Assembly: GCF_016907495.1 (NCBI RefSeq)
Contig: NZ_JAFBCC010000001.1
Span: 3,472,001-3,536,000 of the forward strand
Length of the DNA stretch: 64,000 nt
Source: Arthrobacter tumbae
GTDB lineage: Bacteria > Actinomycetota > Actinomycetes > Actinomycetales > Micrococcaceae
Direction of reading: 5' to 3'
Positions within the stretch are counted from its first letter, which is position 1; every line of letters starts with the position of its first letter. The notes under the pieces are model-generated. The model had not been told where the DNA came from and searched no databases. It worked only from the letters and a program-made list of their open reading frames with translations. The position numbers were made by a program, and so were the translations under genes. Below, one piece after another: positions 52,088 through 64,000 of the stretch.

Positions 52088-52675
52088 GTGTTTGGACGAA
52101 AAAGAGACGCTGCCGTTGTTGAGAATCCCGCCGAACAGGCTGCGGAGGAGCAACGATTGAGAACGGCCGGCAAGGGCGCGCCCACGCCCAGGCGCAGCGT
52201 CCAGGAGGCGGCTCGAAAGCGACCCCTGGTTCCTAATGATCGGAAGGCCGCGCGGGACGCCAGCCGGCTGGCACGGCGCGAAGACCAACTGCGCATGCGG
52301 CGTGCCCTCGAGAACGGTGATGAGCGGCATTTGCCGTTCCGGGACAAGGGCCCAGCCCGACGCTATGTCCGTGACTATGTGGACGCCCGCTGGAATGTCG
52401 CCGAGTTCCTGATGTTTGCGGCGCTGGTCTTCGTCTTCCTGAGCTTCATTCCCAATCTGACTCTTCAGGGCTACGTCATGCTCACCTTCTGGGTGATCAT
52501 CATGGCCGTGATCGTTGACTGTCTTCTCCTGCGCCGCAAGCTCAAGGCGCGGCTGACGGAAAAGTTCGGCGAACCGGGACGCGGGGATCTCTGGTATGGA
52601 ATCTCACGTGCAATGCAGATCCGGCGGCTGCGGCTGCCCAAGCCGCAGGTAAAGCGCGGCCAGTTCCCCGCTTAG
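52088..52675 (+). CDS. DUF3043 membrane protein
   Basis: 195 residues. A charged N-terminal part (FGRKRDAAVV, then RTAGKGAPTPRRSVQEAARKRPLVPNDRKAARDASRL) is followed by RRYVRDYVDARWNVAEFL, two membrane helices and a basic tail with LWYGISRAMQIRRLRLPKPQVKRG. This is the actinobacterial DUF3043 family; the function is unknown. Start GTG 52088. Confidence 0.9.
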   Translation: MFGRKRDAAVVENPAEQAAEEQRLRTAGKGAPTPRRSVQEAARKRPLVPNDRKAARDASRLARREDQLRMRRALENGDERHLPFRDKGPARRYVRDYVDARWNVAEFLMFAALVFVFLSFIPNLTLQGYVMLTFWVIIMAVIVDCLLLRRKLKARLTEKFGEPGRGDLWYGISRAMQIRRLRLPKPQVKRGQFPA

Positions 52676-52697
52676 CGGCGGAACATCGCGCTCCGCT

Positions 52698-53774
52698 TCA
52701 GCGGTTCAGAGGCAGGCGTTTCCTCAGCGCGCGGTTGATTGACGATGCCCAAAACGGGCCCTCGTAAAGAAATGCTGTGTAGCCCTGCACAAGGGTGGCT
52801 CCAGCGTTGAGGCGATCGACGACGTCGTCCGCTGTTTCCACTCCGCCCACCGAGATCAGGGCCAGTTCGGGACCGGCTGCCTCCCGTAAGCGCTTGAGGA
52901 CCTCTTGGGACCGTTCCTTGAGCGGAGCACCACTCAGCCCACCCACCCCACAGGCCATCACGGTTTCCGCGTCGGTCACAAGGCCCCCGCGGGTAATGGT
53001 GGTGTTTGTTGCAATGATGCCGTCCAGTTCCAGCTCCAGGGCCAGAGCCGCTACCTCATCGATATCCTCGTTGCTCAGGTCCGGTGCGATTTTCACCAGC
53101 AGCGGTATGTGACGGCCCGCGCTCTCATCGGCCGCCTTACGCACGGCTTTCAGGAGCGGGCGGAGGGAGCGGACACTTTGCAGCAGGCGGAGTCCCGGCG
53201 TGTTGGGTGAACTGACGTTGACCACCAGGTAGTCGGCAACCGGGGCCAGCTCCCTGGCGGAGATTCGGTAGTCGGCCACCGCATCGCGCAGGTCCACTGT
53301 TTTCGTTTTGCCGATATTCACACCGATGACAGGCCGTATCGACGGGTAGCGCTTCTCAAGTGTCCGCCGTGCAGCGGCGATGCGCGGAGCAACCGCAGCC
53401 GCGCCGTCGTTATTGAATCCCATCCGGTTGATCACCGCCCGGTCATGAACCAGCCGAAACAGCCGCGGCTTCGGATTTCCCGGCTGGGCCTGTCCGGTGA
53501 TCGTTCCGATCTCCACATGGCCGAAGCCGAGGTCCGTCAAGGCGGCGATGCCATGTCCCTCCTTGTCGAAACCGGCCGCCAGCCCGAACGGTGACGGGAA
53601 GGTGACGCCGAACGCCGTCGTCCGCAGTTCGGCGGAGGGCGCAGTGATACGGCGCAGCACACTGCCCGCCGGGGTCCTGCCCGTCCACCGGATCAGGCTG
53701 AAGCCGATCCGGTGCGCGCGCTCAGGGTCCATACCGCTGAAGACGACGCGGAAGAAGGCGGGATAAATTCGCAT
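52698..53774 (-). CDS. pyrD: Dihydroorotate dehydrogenase (quinone) PyrD
   Basis: Class 2, membrane-associated enzyme of pyrimidine synthesis that oxidises dihydroorotate with quinone. The N-terminal helix pair ([29 protein letters not shown]) marks class 2. FMN-barrel motifs: [63 protein letters not shown] with the catalytic Ser region, and [12 protein letters not shown]. 358 residues. Confidence 0.96.
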   Translation of the reverse strand: MRIYPAFFRVVFSGMDPERAHRIGFSLIRWTGRTPAGSVLRRITAPSAELRTTAFGVTFPSPFGLAAGFDKEGHGIAALTDLGFGHVEIGTITGQAQPGNPKPRLFRLVHDRAVINRMGFNNDGAAAVAPRIAAARRTLEKRYPSIRPVIGVNIGKTKTVDLRDAVADYRISARELAPVADYLVVNVSSPNTPGLRLLQSVRSLRPLLKAVRKAADESAGRHIPLLVKIAPDLSNEDIDEVAALALELELDGIIATNTTITRGGLVTDAETVMACGVGGLSGAPLKERSQEVLKRLREAAGPELALISVGGVETADDVVDRLNAGATLVQGYTAFLYEGPFWASSINRALRKRLPLNR

Positions 53775-53828
53775 GAGATCAAAGTTGCCACGGCCGCTGC
53801 CGCTTCACCAAGTTGACGATGGCATCGA

Positions 53829-53834
53829 TATCCT
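53829..53834 (+). promoter_or_regulatory. Leaderless -10 box (TATCCT) for the alpha/beta hydrolase gene
   Basis: TATCCT lies 6 bases before ATG 53841, within 67 bases of the divergent pyrD start. Confidence 0.45.
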
Positions 53835-53840
53835 CGACCA

Positions 53841-54905
53841 ATGGGCATCAACTGGCAGCCGGACCACCTGGGCGACGGATTTGCCTTGACCGAACTTCAC
53901 CTTGGCGCAGATGAGGAGGGCCCTTGCGTAGCCACGCTCATCTCCTATACCCCGCCCGCCGTGGCGGCGCCGGCCGGCCTGCGCAGCACAGCGCGCGCGG
54001 CACTGAAACGACTGCGCGAACGCAATAGACCGGCGTCGGCAGTGCGGGCTGTGCTGTACCTCCATGGCTGGAGCGACTACTTCTTCCAGCACGAGCTGGC
54101 TCACTTCTTCAGCGACCGCGGTATTGCCTTCTACGCCCTGGACCTGCGGAAGTATGGACGAAGCCTGCGGCCATGGCAGACCCCAGGGTACGTAACGGAC
54201 CTGTCGGAGTACGACGACGACATCGCCGCCGCATTGAAAACCCTCGCCGAGGACATCGCAGCCAGAACCGGCATGCCGCCGTCCGGCATCACCCTCATGG
54301 CACATTCCACCGGTGCCCTGGTCGCGTCGCTGTGGGCAGACCGCTTTCCGGGGCGGGTATCAAGCCTCATCCTCAACAGCCCATGGCTGGACATTCAGGG
54401 AAGTGCAATCCTCCGCACCACCACGCAGGGACTGCTGGAGCCGATCACGAGGTTCAGGCCCAAAGCTCGCCTGAAACTGCCGGAGTTCGGCTTCTACTGG
54501 CGAAGCATCAGCAACCTGGCCGACGGCGAGTGGGAACTGAACGGGCAATGGCGGCCGCAATTCGGGTTTCCCATCCGGGCCGGTTGGCTCACCGCTGTCC
54601 TGAGCGGACACGCCCACGTGCGCCGGGGACTCTCCATCGACATCCCGGTCCTGGTTCTGTCCTCCTCGCGATCAACCATCAGTCCCGTATGGAACGAAGC
54701 AATGCTCTCCTCCGACAGCGTGCTCGATGTGACAGTCATGACGCAGCGTGCGCTGCAGCTGGGGCCCCACGTCACCGTGTGCCGGTTCGAGGGCGCACTC
54801 CATGACACCCTGCTTTCTCCTCAACCCGTGCGTCGGAAGGTGTATGCCGAACTCGATCGATGGGTAAGCTGCTACAGCCGGAGCCTGCCTCTGCCGGACG
54901 TCTAG
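53841..54905 (+). CDS. Alpha/beta hydrolase (serine hydrolase, lysophospholipase-like)
   Basis: 354 residues with an alpha/beta-hydrolase core: oxyanion region [31 protein letters not shown], the nucleophile elbow [13 protein letters not shown], the acid region [12 protein letters not shown] and the catalytic His in [11 protein letters not shown]. The elbow begins with Ala instead of Gly (AHSTG). Similar to monoacylglycerol lipase-like proteins; the substrate is unknown. Its end overlaps the convergent uppS stop by 4 bases. Confidence 0.87.
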   Translation: MGINWQPDHLGDGFALTELHLGADEEGPCVATLISYTPPAVAAPAGLRSTARAALKRLRERNRPASAVRAVLYLHGWSDYFFQHELAHFFSDRGIAFYALDLRKYGRSLRPWQTPGYVTDLSEYDDDIAAALKTLAEDIAARTGMPPSGITLMAHSTGALVASLWADRFPGRVSSLILNSPWLDIQGSAILRTTTQGLLEPITRFRPKARLKLPEFGFYWRSISNLADGEWELNGQWRPQFGFPIRAGWLTAVLSGHAHVRRGLSIDIPVLVLSSSRSTISPVWNEAMLSSDSVLDVTVMTQRALQLGPHVTVCRFEGALHDTLLSPQPVRRKVYAELDRWVSCYSRSLPLPDV

Positions 54906-55693
54906 GATCGGGCTTTGTCGACTGCTCCGCCATAGCGGCGATCGCGCGCGGCATACTCATCGACAGCTTTCCACAGCGTGCGGCGGTCGACATCCGGCCA
55001 CAGGACATCCATGAAAACCATTTCCGCGTATGCGGACTGCCACAGCATGAAATTGGATGTGCGCTGCTCACCCGAGGTGCGGAGGAAGAGATCGACATCG
55101 GGCAGGTCCGGCTCGTCCAGGTAGCGCTGGATGGTCTTCTCCGAGACAGATGACGCCTTCAACCGGCCGGCCGCCACGTCTTCAGCGATGCCCCTGGCCG
55201 CATCGGCAATTTCAGCCCGCCCCCCGTAGTTGACGCACATGGTCAGGGTGCACACAGAGTTTGAGCGCGTCCGCTCCTCTGCGATCTCGAGTTCGTTGAT
55301 CACCGAGCGCCAGAGCCGCGGGCTCCGTCCGGCCCACCGAATGCGCACTCCCCACTCGTTGAGTTGATCCCGCTGCCGCCGCAGCACATCTCGGCTGAAC
55401 CCCATGAGGAACCGCACCTCGTCCGGGGAACGCTTCCAGTTCTCGGTGGAGAATGCATACACACTGACGTACCTGACCCCGATGTCAATGGCTCCGGCAA
55501 TGACGTCAAGGAGCGCCGCCTCACCGGCCCGGTGGCCCTCCGTACGGGGGAGCCCACGCTCGTTGGCCCACCGTCCGTTGCCATCCATCACAATCGCCAC
55601 GTGAGCCGGCACCAGTTCCGCGGGGATGGCAGGCGGACGCTCACCGCTGGAATGCGGCCACGGCTGCGACGGCTCGCTGGCGGAATTTGTCAC
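54902..55693 (-). CDS. uppS: Isoprenyl transferase (undecaprenyl diphosphate synthase) UppS
   Basis: Cis-prenyltransferase making the long polyprenyl carrier of the cell wall. Signature: [27 protein letters not shown] (catalytic Asp, diphosphate-binding Arg), [17 protein letters not shown], and [27 protein letters not shown] near the end. GTG 55693 overlaps the recO stop (GTGTGA), so it is chosen over the frame start at 55741. 263 residues. Confidence 0.95.
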   Translation of the reverse strand: MTNSASEPSQPWPHSSGERPPAIPAELVPAHVAIVMDGNGRWANERGLPRTEGHRAGEAALLDVIAGAIDIGVRYVSVYAFSTENWKRSPDEVRFLMGFSRDVLRRQRDQLNEWGVRIRWAGRSPRLWRSVINELEIAEERTRSNSVCTLTMCVNYGGRAEIADAARGIAEDVAAGRLKASSVSEKTIQRYLDEPDLPDVDLFLRTSGEQRTSNFMLWQSAYAEMVFMDVLWPDVDRRTLWKAVDEYAARDRRYGGAVDKARS

Positions 55694-56439
55694 ACGCGCT
55701 CCACATGTTTGAGGGACTTCACTGCTCGTTCCAGATGCCACTGTACGTAGGCAGCTACCAGTCCCGCACTTTCACGCCGGGCAAAAGCCTCGGCTGTGTC
55801 CACAATCTCCCAGTTTCCCGACAGCAGCGCCCCCAACAAGGCCATGGCGTCAGGTGATGGTGATGCTGCACCGGGCGGCCGGCAGGAGGCACACACGGCA
55901 CCGCCCAAAGCGGCCGAGAACGCCGTATGGGGACCAGCCGCACCGCACCGTGCGCAGTCGGTGAAGCTCGGCGCCCAGCCGGCGGTGGCCAATGCACGCA
56001 GCAGATAGGAGTCAAGAATCAGTTCCGCCGGATGGAGGCCCCTGCTGAGCGCGGACAGGGCACCGATCACCAGGCCGTACTGTGCCCCTGCGGACTCGCC
56101 GTCTGCATCCGTGAGCTTCTCAGCGGTTTCAGCGATAGCTGCGGCAGCGGTGTAGCGGGAATAGTCGGATGCGATGCCGTGCCCGTAGGCGCCACGCGTC
56201 TGGGCCTGTGTGACGACGTCAAGGGTGCGTCCTGCAACCAGTTGGAGATCCACTGTCATGAACGGTTCCAGGCGCGCTCCGAATTTGCTGCTGGTTCGCC
56301 GGACTCCCTTTGCAACAGCGCGTACCTGACCGTGTTCCCTGGTCAGGAGCACGATAATGCGGTCGGCTTCACCGAGTTTGTACGTGCGAAGGACGACGCC
56401 TTCCGTCGTGTAGGTTCGCGACGCGAATGATCTGGGCAC
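55690..56439 (-). CDS. recO: DNA repair protein RecO
   Basis: Mediator that helps RecA load on single-stranded DNA. N-terminal OB fold ([39 protein letters not shown]), then a helical domain and a zinc finger (CARCGAAG and CASCRPPG). 249 residues. uppS is coupled downstream, an arrangement common in actinobacteria. Confidence 0.95.
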   Translation of the reverse strand: MPRSFASRTYTTEGVVLRTYKLGEADRIIVLLTREHGQVRAVAKGVRRTSSKFGARLEPFMTVDLQLVAGRTLDVVTQAQTRGAYGHGIASDYSRYTAAAAIAETAEKLTDADGESAGAQYGLVIGALSALSRGLHPAELILDSYLLRALATAGWAPSFTDCARCGAAGPHTAFSAALGGAVCASCRPPGAASPSPDAMALLGALLSGNWEIVDTAEAFARRESAGLVAAYVQWHLERAVKSLKHVERV

Positions 56440-56461
56440 GCTCTATTTTCCCATCCGGAGC

Positions 56462-56489
56462 GCCTGACGCGGCCATCGCCGCGCCAGGC
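56462..56489 (-). terminator. Hairpin between leuA and recO
   Basis: 12-bp stem with one mismatch, GCCTGACGCGGC (56462-56473) with GCCGCGCCAGGC (56478-56489), 24 bases after the leuA stop. No T-run, so termination is likely but not certain. Confidence 0.55.
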
Positions 56490-56512
56490 CAGGGGATGCA
56501 CTGCCGCTGATG

Positions 56513-60421
<3,909 letters not shown>

Positions 60422-60427
60422 AGCTGA

Positions 60428-61954
60428 TCAGGATTGGCAGGTCACCTGGGCGGCCGTCTGGCCGCTCAGGTCGCCGGAGACGCCTTGGGTCTCGATGGTC
60501 TCACCCTCGGTGAAATCACTGCCGATGGAAAGTTCCAGTCCGATTGTGGTTCCACTTGGAATCACCTGGACATCAGCCAGCCCGAACAGTTCCGCGACCA
60601 CGGGTGCGATTCCCTCATAGCCGGGGCCCACAAAAAGTTGGGTTGCCGGACGATCGTCTGCATCAGCGACAGATGCCTGGATATAACCCTCCGCGAGCAG
60701 TACCTCCTGCAGTTCCTGGCCCCGCTCCGACTCTCCGGAAGCATTGAGCACAGTAAAGGGGACCAACGCGGGATCGAAAGCGAGCTCCTCGGCGGTCGGG
60801 GTGGGCTCGGGTTCCGGCGTCGGCTCAGGAGTGCCCGACGGATCCGTCTCGGGACTCGCACTCGCTGACGGCGAGGGCTGCTGTACCGGCTCGGTGATGT
60901 CACGATCGGCGCGAAGGGCCGCGAAGAGGCCATCGGCCTTGTCTTCGTCCAGGACGAGACGATTCGGATCGAGTTCATAGGGAACGACGGGCACAGTCAC
61001 GAATGCGACGTTGCCGAGGTCAACCTCCTGCAGGCGGCCGGCCAGTTTGAGCAGCTCCGGAATTTCGGCGAGACCGTCGTCGACCGTCAGGTTCCGGGTG
61101 ACCGCTTCGGCAATGGAGTAGAGGCGCGGAATGTTGCTGAGCGTGCCTTCTTCCTTGATCTTCCGCGCCAGCGACGCGAGAAAAGCCTGCTGCGCGCGGA
61201 TTCTGCCTTCGTCTCCCCCGGTGCCGAAGCTGTGCCGTGTGCGCAGGAAGGCCAAAGCCTGCTCACCCTCCACCTCGCTGGTACCGGCCGGCAGTTCCAA
61301 CCCGGAGAATTCGTCGTCAACGGCCTGGTTGACACAGACTTCCACGCCACCCACTGCCTTGGAAAGCTCAGTGACCGCATTGAAATCAGCCATCATGAAG
61401 TGGTCTATCTGCAGGCCGGTGATTTCGTTGATGGCCGCGACAGTGCAACCGGGACCGCCGTTGGCAAGTGAGCTGTTGAGCTGGCCCAACGCCATTGGCT
61501 CACTGGTTACTCCGCTCTCCGGATTCTCGCAGGCCGGCAGCGGAACCAGCAGGTCGCGCGGAAAGCTCACCATGGTGACGTTGCTTCGATCTGCGGACAT
61601 GGTCATGAGCATCATGACGTCCGCCTGGCCCTCGACATCCTCGGGCTCGCCGGCACCACCCTGCCCGGCGCGGGTGTCGCTGCCGATAATCAGAATTTGG
61701 ACAGGATCCCTGCTGAGATCGACGGGCAGTTGGGATTCACCGTCGGTAGAGAGATTGAGGGGTTCGGTGGCAACGTTTCCCTGCAGGCGGACCACCGAGA
61801 GCGCGACGAATCCGATGGCCGCCACGAGCACTGCAACGAGCGAGATCGCGACTATCTGCAGGGCGCGCGGCCGTCCCTTGCCGAGATGCCGGCCACCAGT
61901 CCCCAAACGGATGCCATCCGTGGAGTTAATCCGCTCACTGCCGGATTCACTCAT
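60428..61954 (-). CDS. LCP (LytR-CpsA-Psr) family protein with C-terminal LytR_C domain
   Basis: 508 residues: a cytoplasmic tail, a membrane helix (ALQIVAISLVAVLVAAIGFVALSVV), the LCP catalytic domain with ILIIGSDTRAG, MVSFPRDLLVPLP and FLRTRHSFGTGGDEGRIRAQQ, a Pro/Glu/Thr linker (EPTPEPEPTPTAEE), and a LytR_C domain starting VPFTVLNASGESERGQELQEVL. LCP proteins attach wall polymers to peptidoglycan using polyprenyl-linked donors. Located outside the membrane. Confidence 0.92.
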   Translation of the reverse strand: MSESGSERINSTDGIRLGTGGRHLGKGRPRALQIVAISLVAVLVAAIGFVALSVVRLQGNVATEPLNLSTDGESQLPVDLSRDPVQILIIGSDTRAGQGGAGEPEDVEGQADVMMLMTMSADRSNVTMVSFPRDLLVPLPACENPESGVTSEPMALGQLNSSLANGGPGCTVAAINEITGLQIDHFMMADFNAVTELSKAVGGVEVCVNQAVDDEFSGLELPAGTSEVEGEQALAFLRTRHSFGTGGDEGRIRAQQAFLASLARKIKEEGTLSNIPRLYSIAEAVTRNLTVDDGLAEIPELLKLAGRLQEVDLGNVAFVTVPVVPYELDPNRLVLDEDKADGLFAALRADRDITEPVQQPSPSASASPETDPSGTPEPTPEPEPTPTAEELAFDPALVPFTVLNASGESERGQELQEVLLAEGYIQASVADADDRPATQLFVGPGYEGIAPVVAELFGLADVQVIPSGTTIGLELSIGSDFTEGETIETQGVSGDLSGQTAAQVTCQS

Positions 61955-62064
61955 CTCGCTCGGCCCTTTCGACGTGATTCAAAGTTCTGCGGCCCCTGTG
62001 CCCAGGGCATCTGTAGCTCAACGAGCAGATGCTCTCCGAAGTGCCCAGAGGTAGTCCGCACCGG

Positions 62065-62994
62065 CTAGAAACCGAGCTTCACGAGCTGCTTCGGATCCCG
62101 TTGCCAATCCTTTGCAATCTTCACATGAAGGTCGAGATAGACCTTCGTGCCCAGTAGAGCTTCAATGCTCTTTCTCGCTGCAGTTCCTACTTCGCGAAGC
62201 CGCGCGCCGCCCTTGCCGATGACGATCCCCTTCTGCGATGAGCGCTCGACGTAGAGATTCACGCGGACATCGAGCAACGGATTGTCCTCGGGGCGCCCCT
62301 CGCGCGGAACAATCTCCTCAACGACGACCGCGAGCGAATGGGGAAGTTCGTCGCGAACTCCCTCGAGCGCAGCTTCCCGAACGAGCTCGGCGACCATCAC
62401 GGCCTCCGGCTCGTCGGTGAGGGCACCATCCGGATACAGCGGAGGAGACTCCGGCATGTGTGATGCGAAGACGTCGGCCACCGTGGTTACCTGGTAACCG
62501 TCCACTGCGGACACAGGCACGACGTCGGCCCACCCCTCTTCGCCGGAGACCTCACGACCCAACTCAGTCACCGCGAGCAGTTGGCGCGCCAGCGCCTCTT
62601 TGCTCACGAGGTCGGCTTTCGTGACGACGGCGATAACCGGCTTCCGCAATAATTGCGCCAGTTGCGCCGCAATGTAGCGGTCGCCCGGGCCGACCTGCTC
62701 GTTGGCGGGCAGGCAAAATCCGATGGCGTCAACCTCCGCCAAGGTGTCAGCGACGAGGTCATTGAGACGTTGACCGAGAAGAGTTCGCGGCCGATGGAGG
62801 CCCGGTGTGTCCACCAGGATGAGTTGCGCGTCTTCCCGGTGCACAATTCCACGGATGGTGTGCCGTGTTGTCTGGGGTTTGGCCGAAGTGATGGCAACCT
62901 TCTGTCCCACCAGCGCATTCGTCAGGGTCGACTTCCCTGCGTTGGGCCTACCGACCAGCGAGATGAACCCCGCGCGGTACTGCTGGGTGCTCAT
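62065..62994 (-). CDS. era: GTPase Era
   Basis: Ribosome-assembly GTPase that binds the 3' end of 16S rRNA. G motifs: G1 GRPNAGKSTLTNALVGQ, G2 region TTRHTIRGIV, G3 DTPGLH, G4 TKAD. The KH domain follows with RSSQKGIVIGKGGARLREVG. 309 residues. The start overlaps the stop of the upstream CBS-domain gene by 4 bases, so the two are coupled, as in many bacteria (ybeY-corC-era order). Confidence 0.96.
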   Translation of the reverse strand: MSTQQYRAGFISLVGRPNAGKSTLTNALVGQKVAITSAKPQTTRHTIRGIVHREDAQLILVDTPGLHRPRTLLGQRLNDLVADTLAEVDAIGFCLPANEQVGPGDRYIAAQLAQLLRKPVIAVVTKADLVSKEALARQLLAVTELGREVSGEEGWADVVPVSAVDGYQVTTVADVFASHMPESPPLYPDGALTDEPEAVMVAELVREAALEGVRDELPHSLAVVVEEIVPREGRPEDNPLLDVRVNLYVERSSQKGIVIGKGGARLREVGTAARKSIEALLGTKVYLDLHVKIAKDWQRDPKQLVKLGF

Positions 62995-64000
62995 TTGTTC
63001 TCCACCGTTTCCCTCGAAACTTCGTTGTCCTGCTCTAAGCGTGCGTCCTCATCCGTTGGCCGTTCGAGCCTCCACGCAAGGATGTGGGACACGCGGTTAC
63101 GGCGCCCTTCGACTCGTTCCGCCCGCAAGGCGATGTCGCCGACCTGAACCTCGCTCCCGACAATGGGCACCCGCCCGAGAGTCTTCGCAAGGAGTCCACC
63201 GACCGTGTCAACCTCATCATCCTCAAGCTCCAGGTCGAACAGCTCGCCCAAATCATCGATACTCATGCGCGCACTGACGCGAAAACCGCCCTCGGGCAAC
63301 TGTTCCATCTCGGGTACCTCGGAGTCGTACTCGTCGACGATTTCACCGACGATCTCCTCAATCAGGTCCTCCAGCGTAACGAGACCCGCCGTACCGCCAT
63401 ACTCATCTATGACGATGGCTACATGCGTTGACTCCCGCTGCAGTTCCTGAAGGAAATCTCCCACGGGCTTGGACTCAGGAACATAGCGGACATCCCGGCA
63501 GACGCCTTCGACCGGGTCCCGATCACTGGGATTGTGTCCGTTCAGTACAGCGACGACGTCCTTCAGGTACAGAATGCCCCGGACGTCATCAGCGTTGTCG
63601 CCGATCACAGGAACGCGTGAGTATCCGGACCTGAGGAAGAGGGACATCGCCTGCCGGAGTGTGGATCCGGCCTCGATCGACACCATGTCCGTTCGCGGTA
63701 CCATGACCGAGCGCACCTTGGTGTCTCCCAGCTCAAAGACCGAGTGGATCAACTCGGCTTCGCTGTCCTCGATCATCTCTGCTTCATTGGCCCGTGAGAG
63801 CAGGTCCCGGAACTCCTCTTCCGTGAAGAACGCCGCCTCGGCCCGGGCAGACCCTGGAGACAGTGCGCTGCCGATGCCGACCAACCAGCGCGGAACAGGT
63901 CCAAGGATGGATCGCAGGACGCCAACCATGCGGGCCGTCACGGGAACCAGAGTTGCTGCGTGGGTGCGGCCGAGCTGCCGTGGCGACACTCCCACCAGTA
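62991..64000 (-). CDS. CNNM/CorC-type CBS-domain protein, 5' part outside the window
   Basis: At least 336 residues of a hemolysin C/CNNM-type transporter-associated protein. The frame is open to the window edge, so the N-terminal membrane domain lies outside. Visible are the segment FTEEEFRDLLSRANEAEMIEDSE, two CBS repeats (VMVPRTDMVSIEAGSTL to VIVIDEYGGTAGLVTLEDLIEEIVGEI), and the CorC_HlyC domain (RVSARMSIDDLGELFDLELEDDEVDTVGGLL). Likely Mg2+/Co2+ efflux-related. Coupled to era. Confidence 0.92.
   Translation of the reverse strand, partial: LVGVSPRQLGRTHAATLVPVTARMVGVLRSILGPVPRWLVGIGSALSPGSARAEAAFFTEEEFRDLLSRANEAEMIEDSEAELIHSVFELGDTKVRSVMVPRTDMVSIEAGSTLRQAMSLFLRSGYSRVPVIGDNADDVRGILYLKDVVAVLNGHNPSDRDPVEGVCRDVRYVPESKPVGDFLQELQRESTHVAIVIDEYGGTAGLVTLEDLIEEIVGEIVDEYDSEVPEMEQLPEGGFRVSARMSIDDLGELFDLELEDDEVDTVGGLLAKTLGRVPIVGSEVQVGDIALRAERVEGRRNRVSHILAWRLERPTDEDARLEQDNEVSRETVENK

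Overview
The window is a 64 kb stretch of an actinobacterial chromosome. It most resembles the Micrococcaceae (Arthrobacter and relatives). The indicators are a complete Pup-proteasome locus, the mycothiol ligase MshC, RbpA, a cytochrome bcc-aa3 respiratory chain, actinobacterial DUF3043/DUF5703/DUF3054 proteins, and PafB and PafC fused into one protein as described for Arthrobacter. Gene content is almost entirely core. There is no CRISPR array, rRNA or intact insertion sequence.

Layout. 1-2700: the 3' end of a kynureninase gene, tRNA-Leu(GAG), a frameshifted phage-type integrase remnant directly downstream of the tRNA, and a few small accessory genes. 2700-10800: a lipoprotein, an M20 peptidase coupled to an acyl-CoA dehydrogenase-like gene, an aldo/keto reductase-fold protein that seems to lack its catalytic tetrad, uppP, mshC and a PAC2-family protein. 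10800-28500: a co-directional series of HAD hydrolase, site-2 protease, trmI, arc, dop, pup, prcB, prcA, pafA, two FKBPs, pafBC, a small membrane protein, tatA, tatC and helY. This covers protein tagging (PafA, Pup, Dop), degradation (Arc, PrcAB), the DNA-damage regulator PafBC and Tat export. 28500-41300: amidohydrolase, a 430-bp non-coding region with a good promoter and a long hairpin, polyprenol-phosphate mannose synthase, rbpA, an SPFH/NfeD pair, RlmA-like methyltransferase, S9 peptidase, peptide deformylase, MFS transporter, small conserved genes and trpD. 41400-50400: the bcc-aa3 genes (ctaE-qcrC-qcrA-qcrB on +, ctaC-ctaD-ctaF on -), a DasR/HutC-type GntR regulator with a dre-like site at its own promoter, and erpA. 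50600-64000: M20 dipeptidase, DUF3043, pyrD, an alpha/beta hydrolase, uppS-recO, leuA, an M13 metallopeptidase, an LCP cell-wall ligase-type protein, era and a CBS-domain CNNM/CorC-type protein cut by the window end.

The most consistent unlisted signal is regulatory. At least 19 genes have a TANNNT-like -10 box placed exactly 6 or 7 bases before the start codon and no Shine-Dalgarno sequence, which is the arrangement of leaderless mRNAs. This also settles several start codons. Other points of interest are the candidate structured RNA at 30280-30516, the dre-like operator at 46656-46671, the predicted aldo/keto reductase pseudoenzyme and a PAC2 protein near the proteasome genes.
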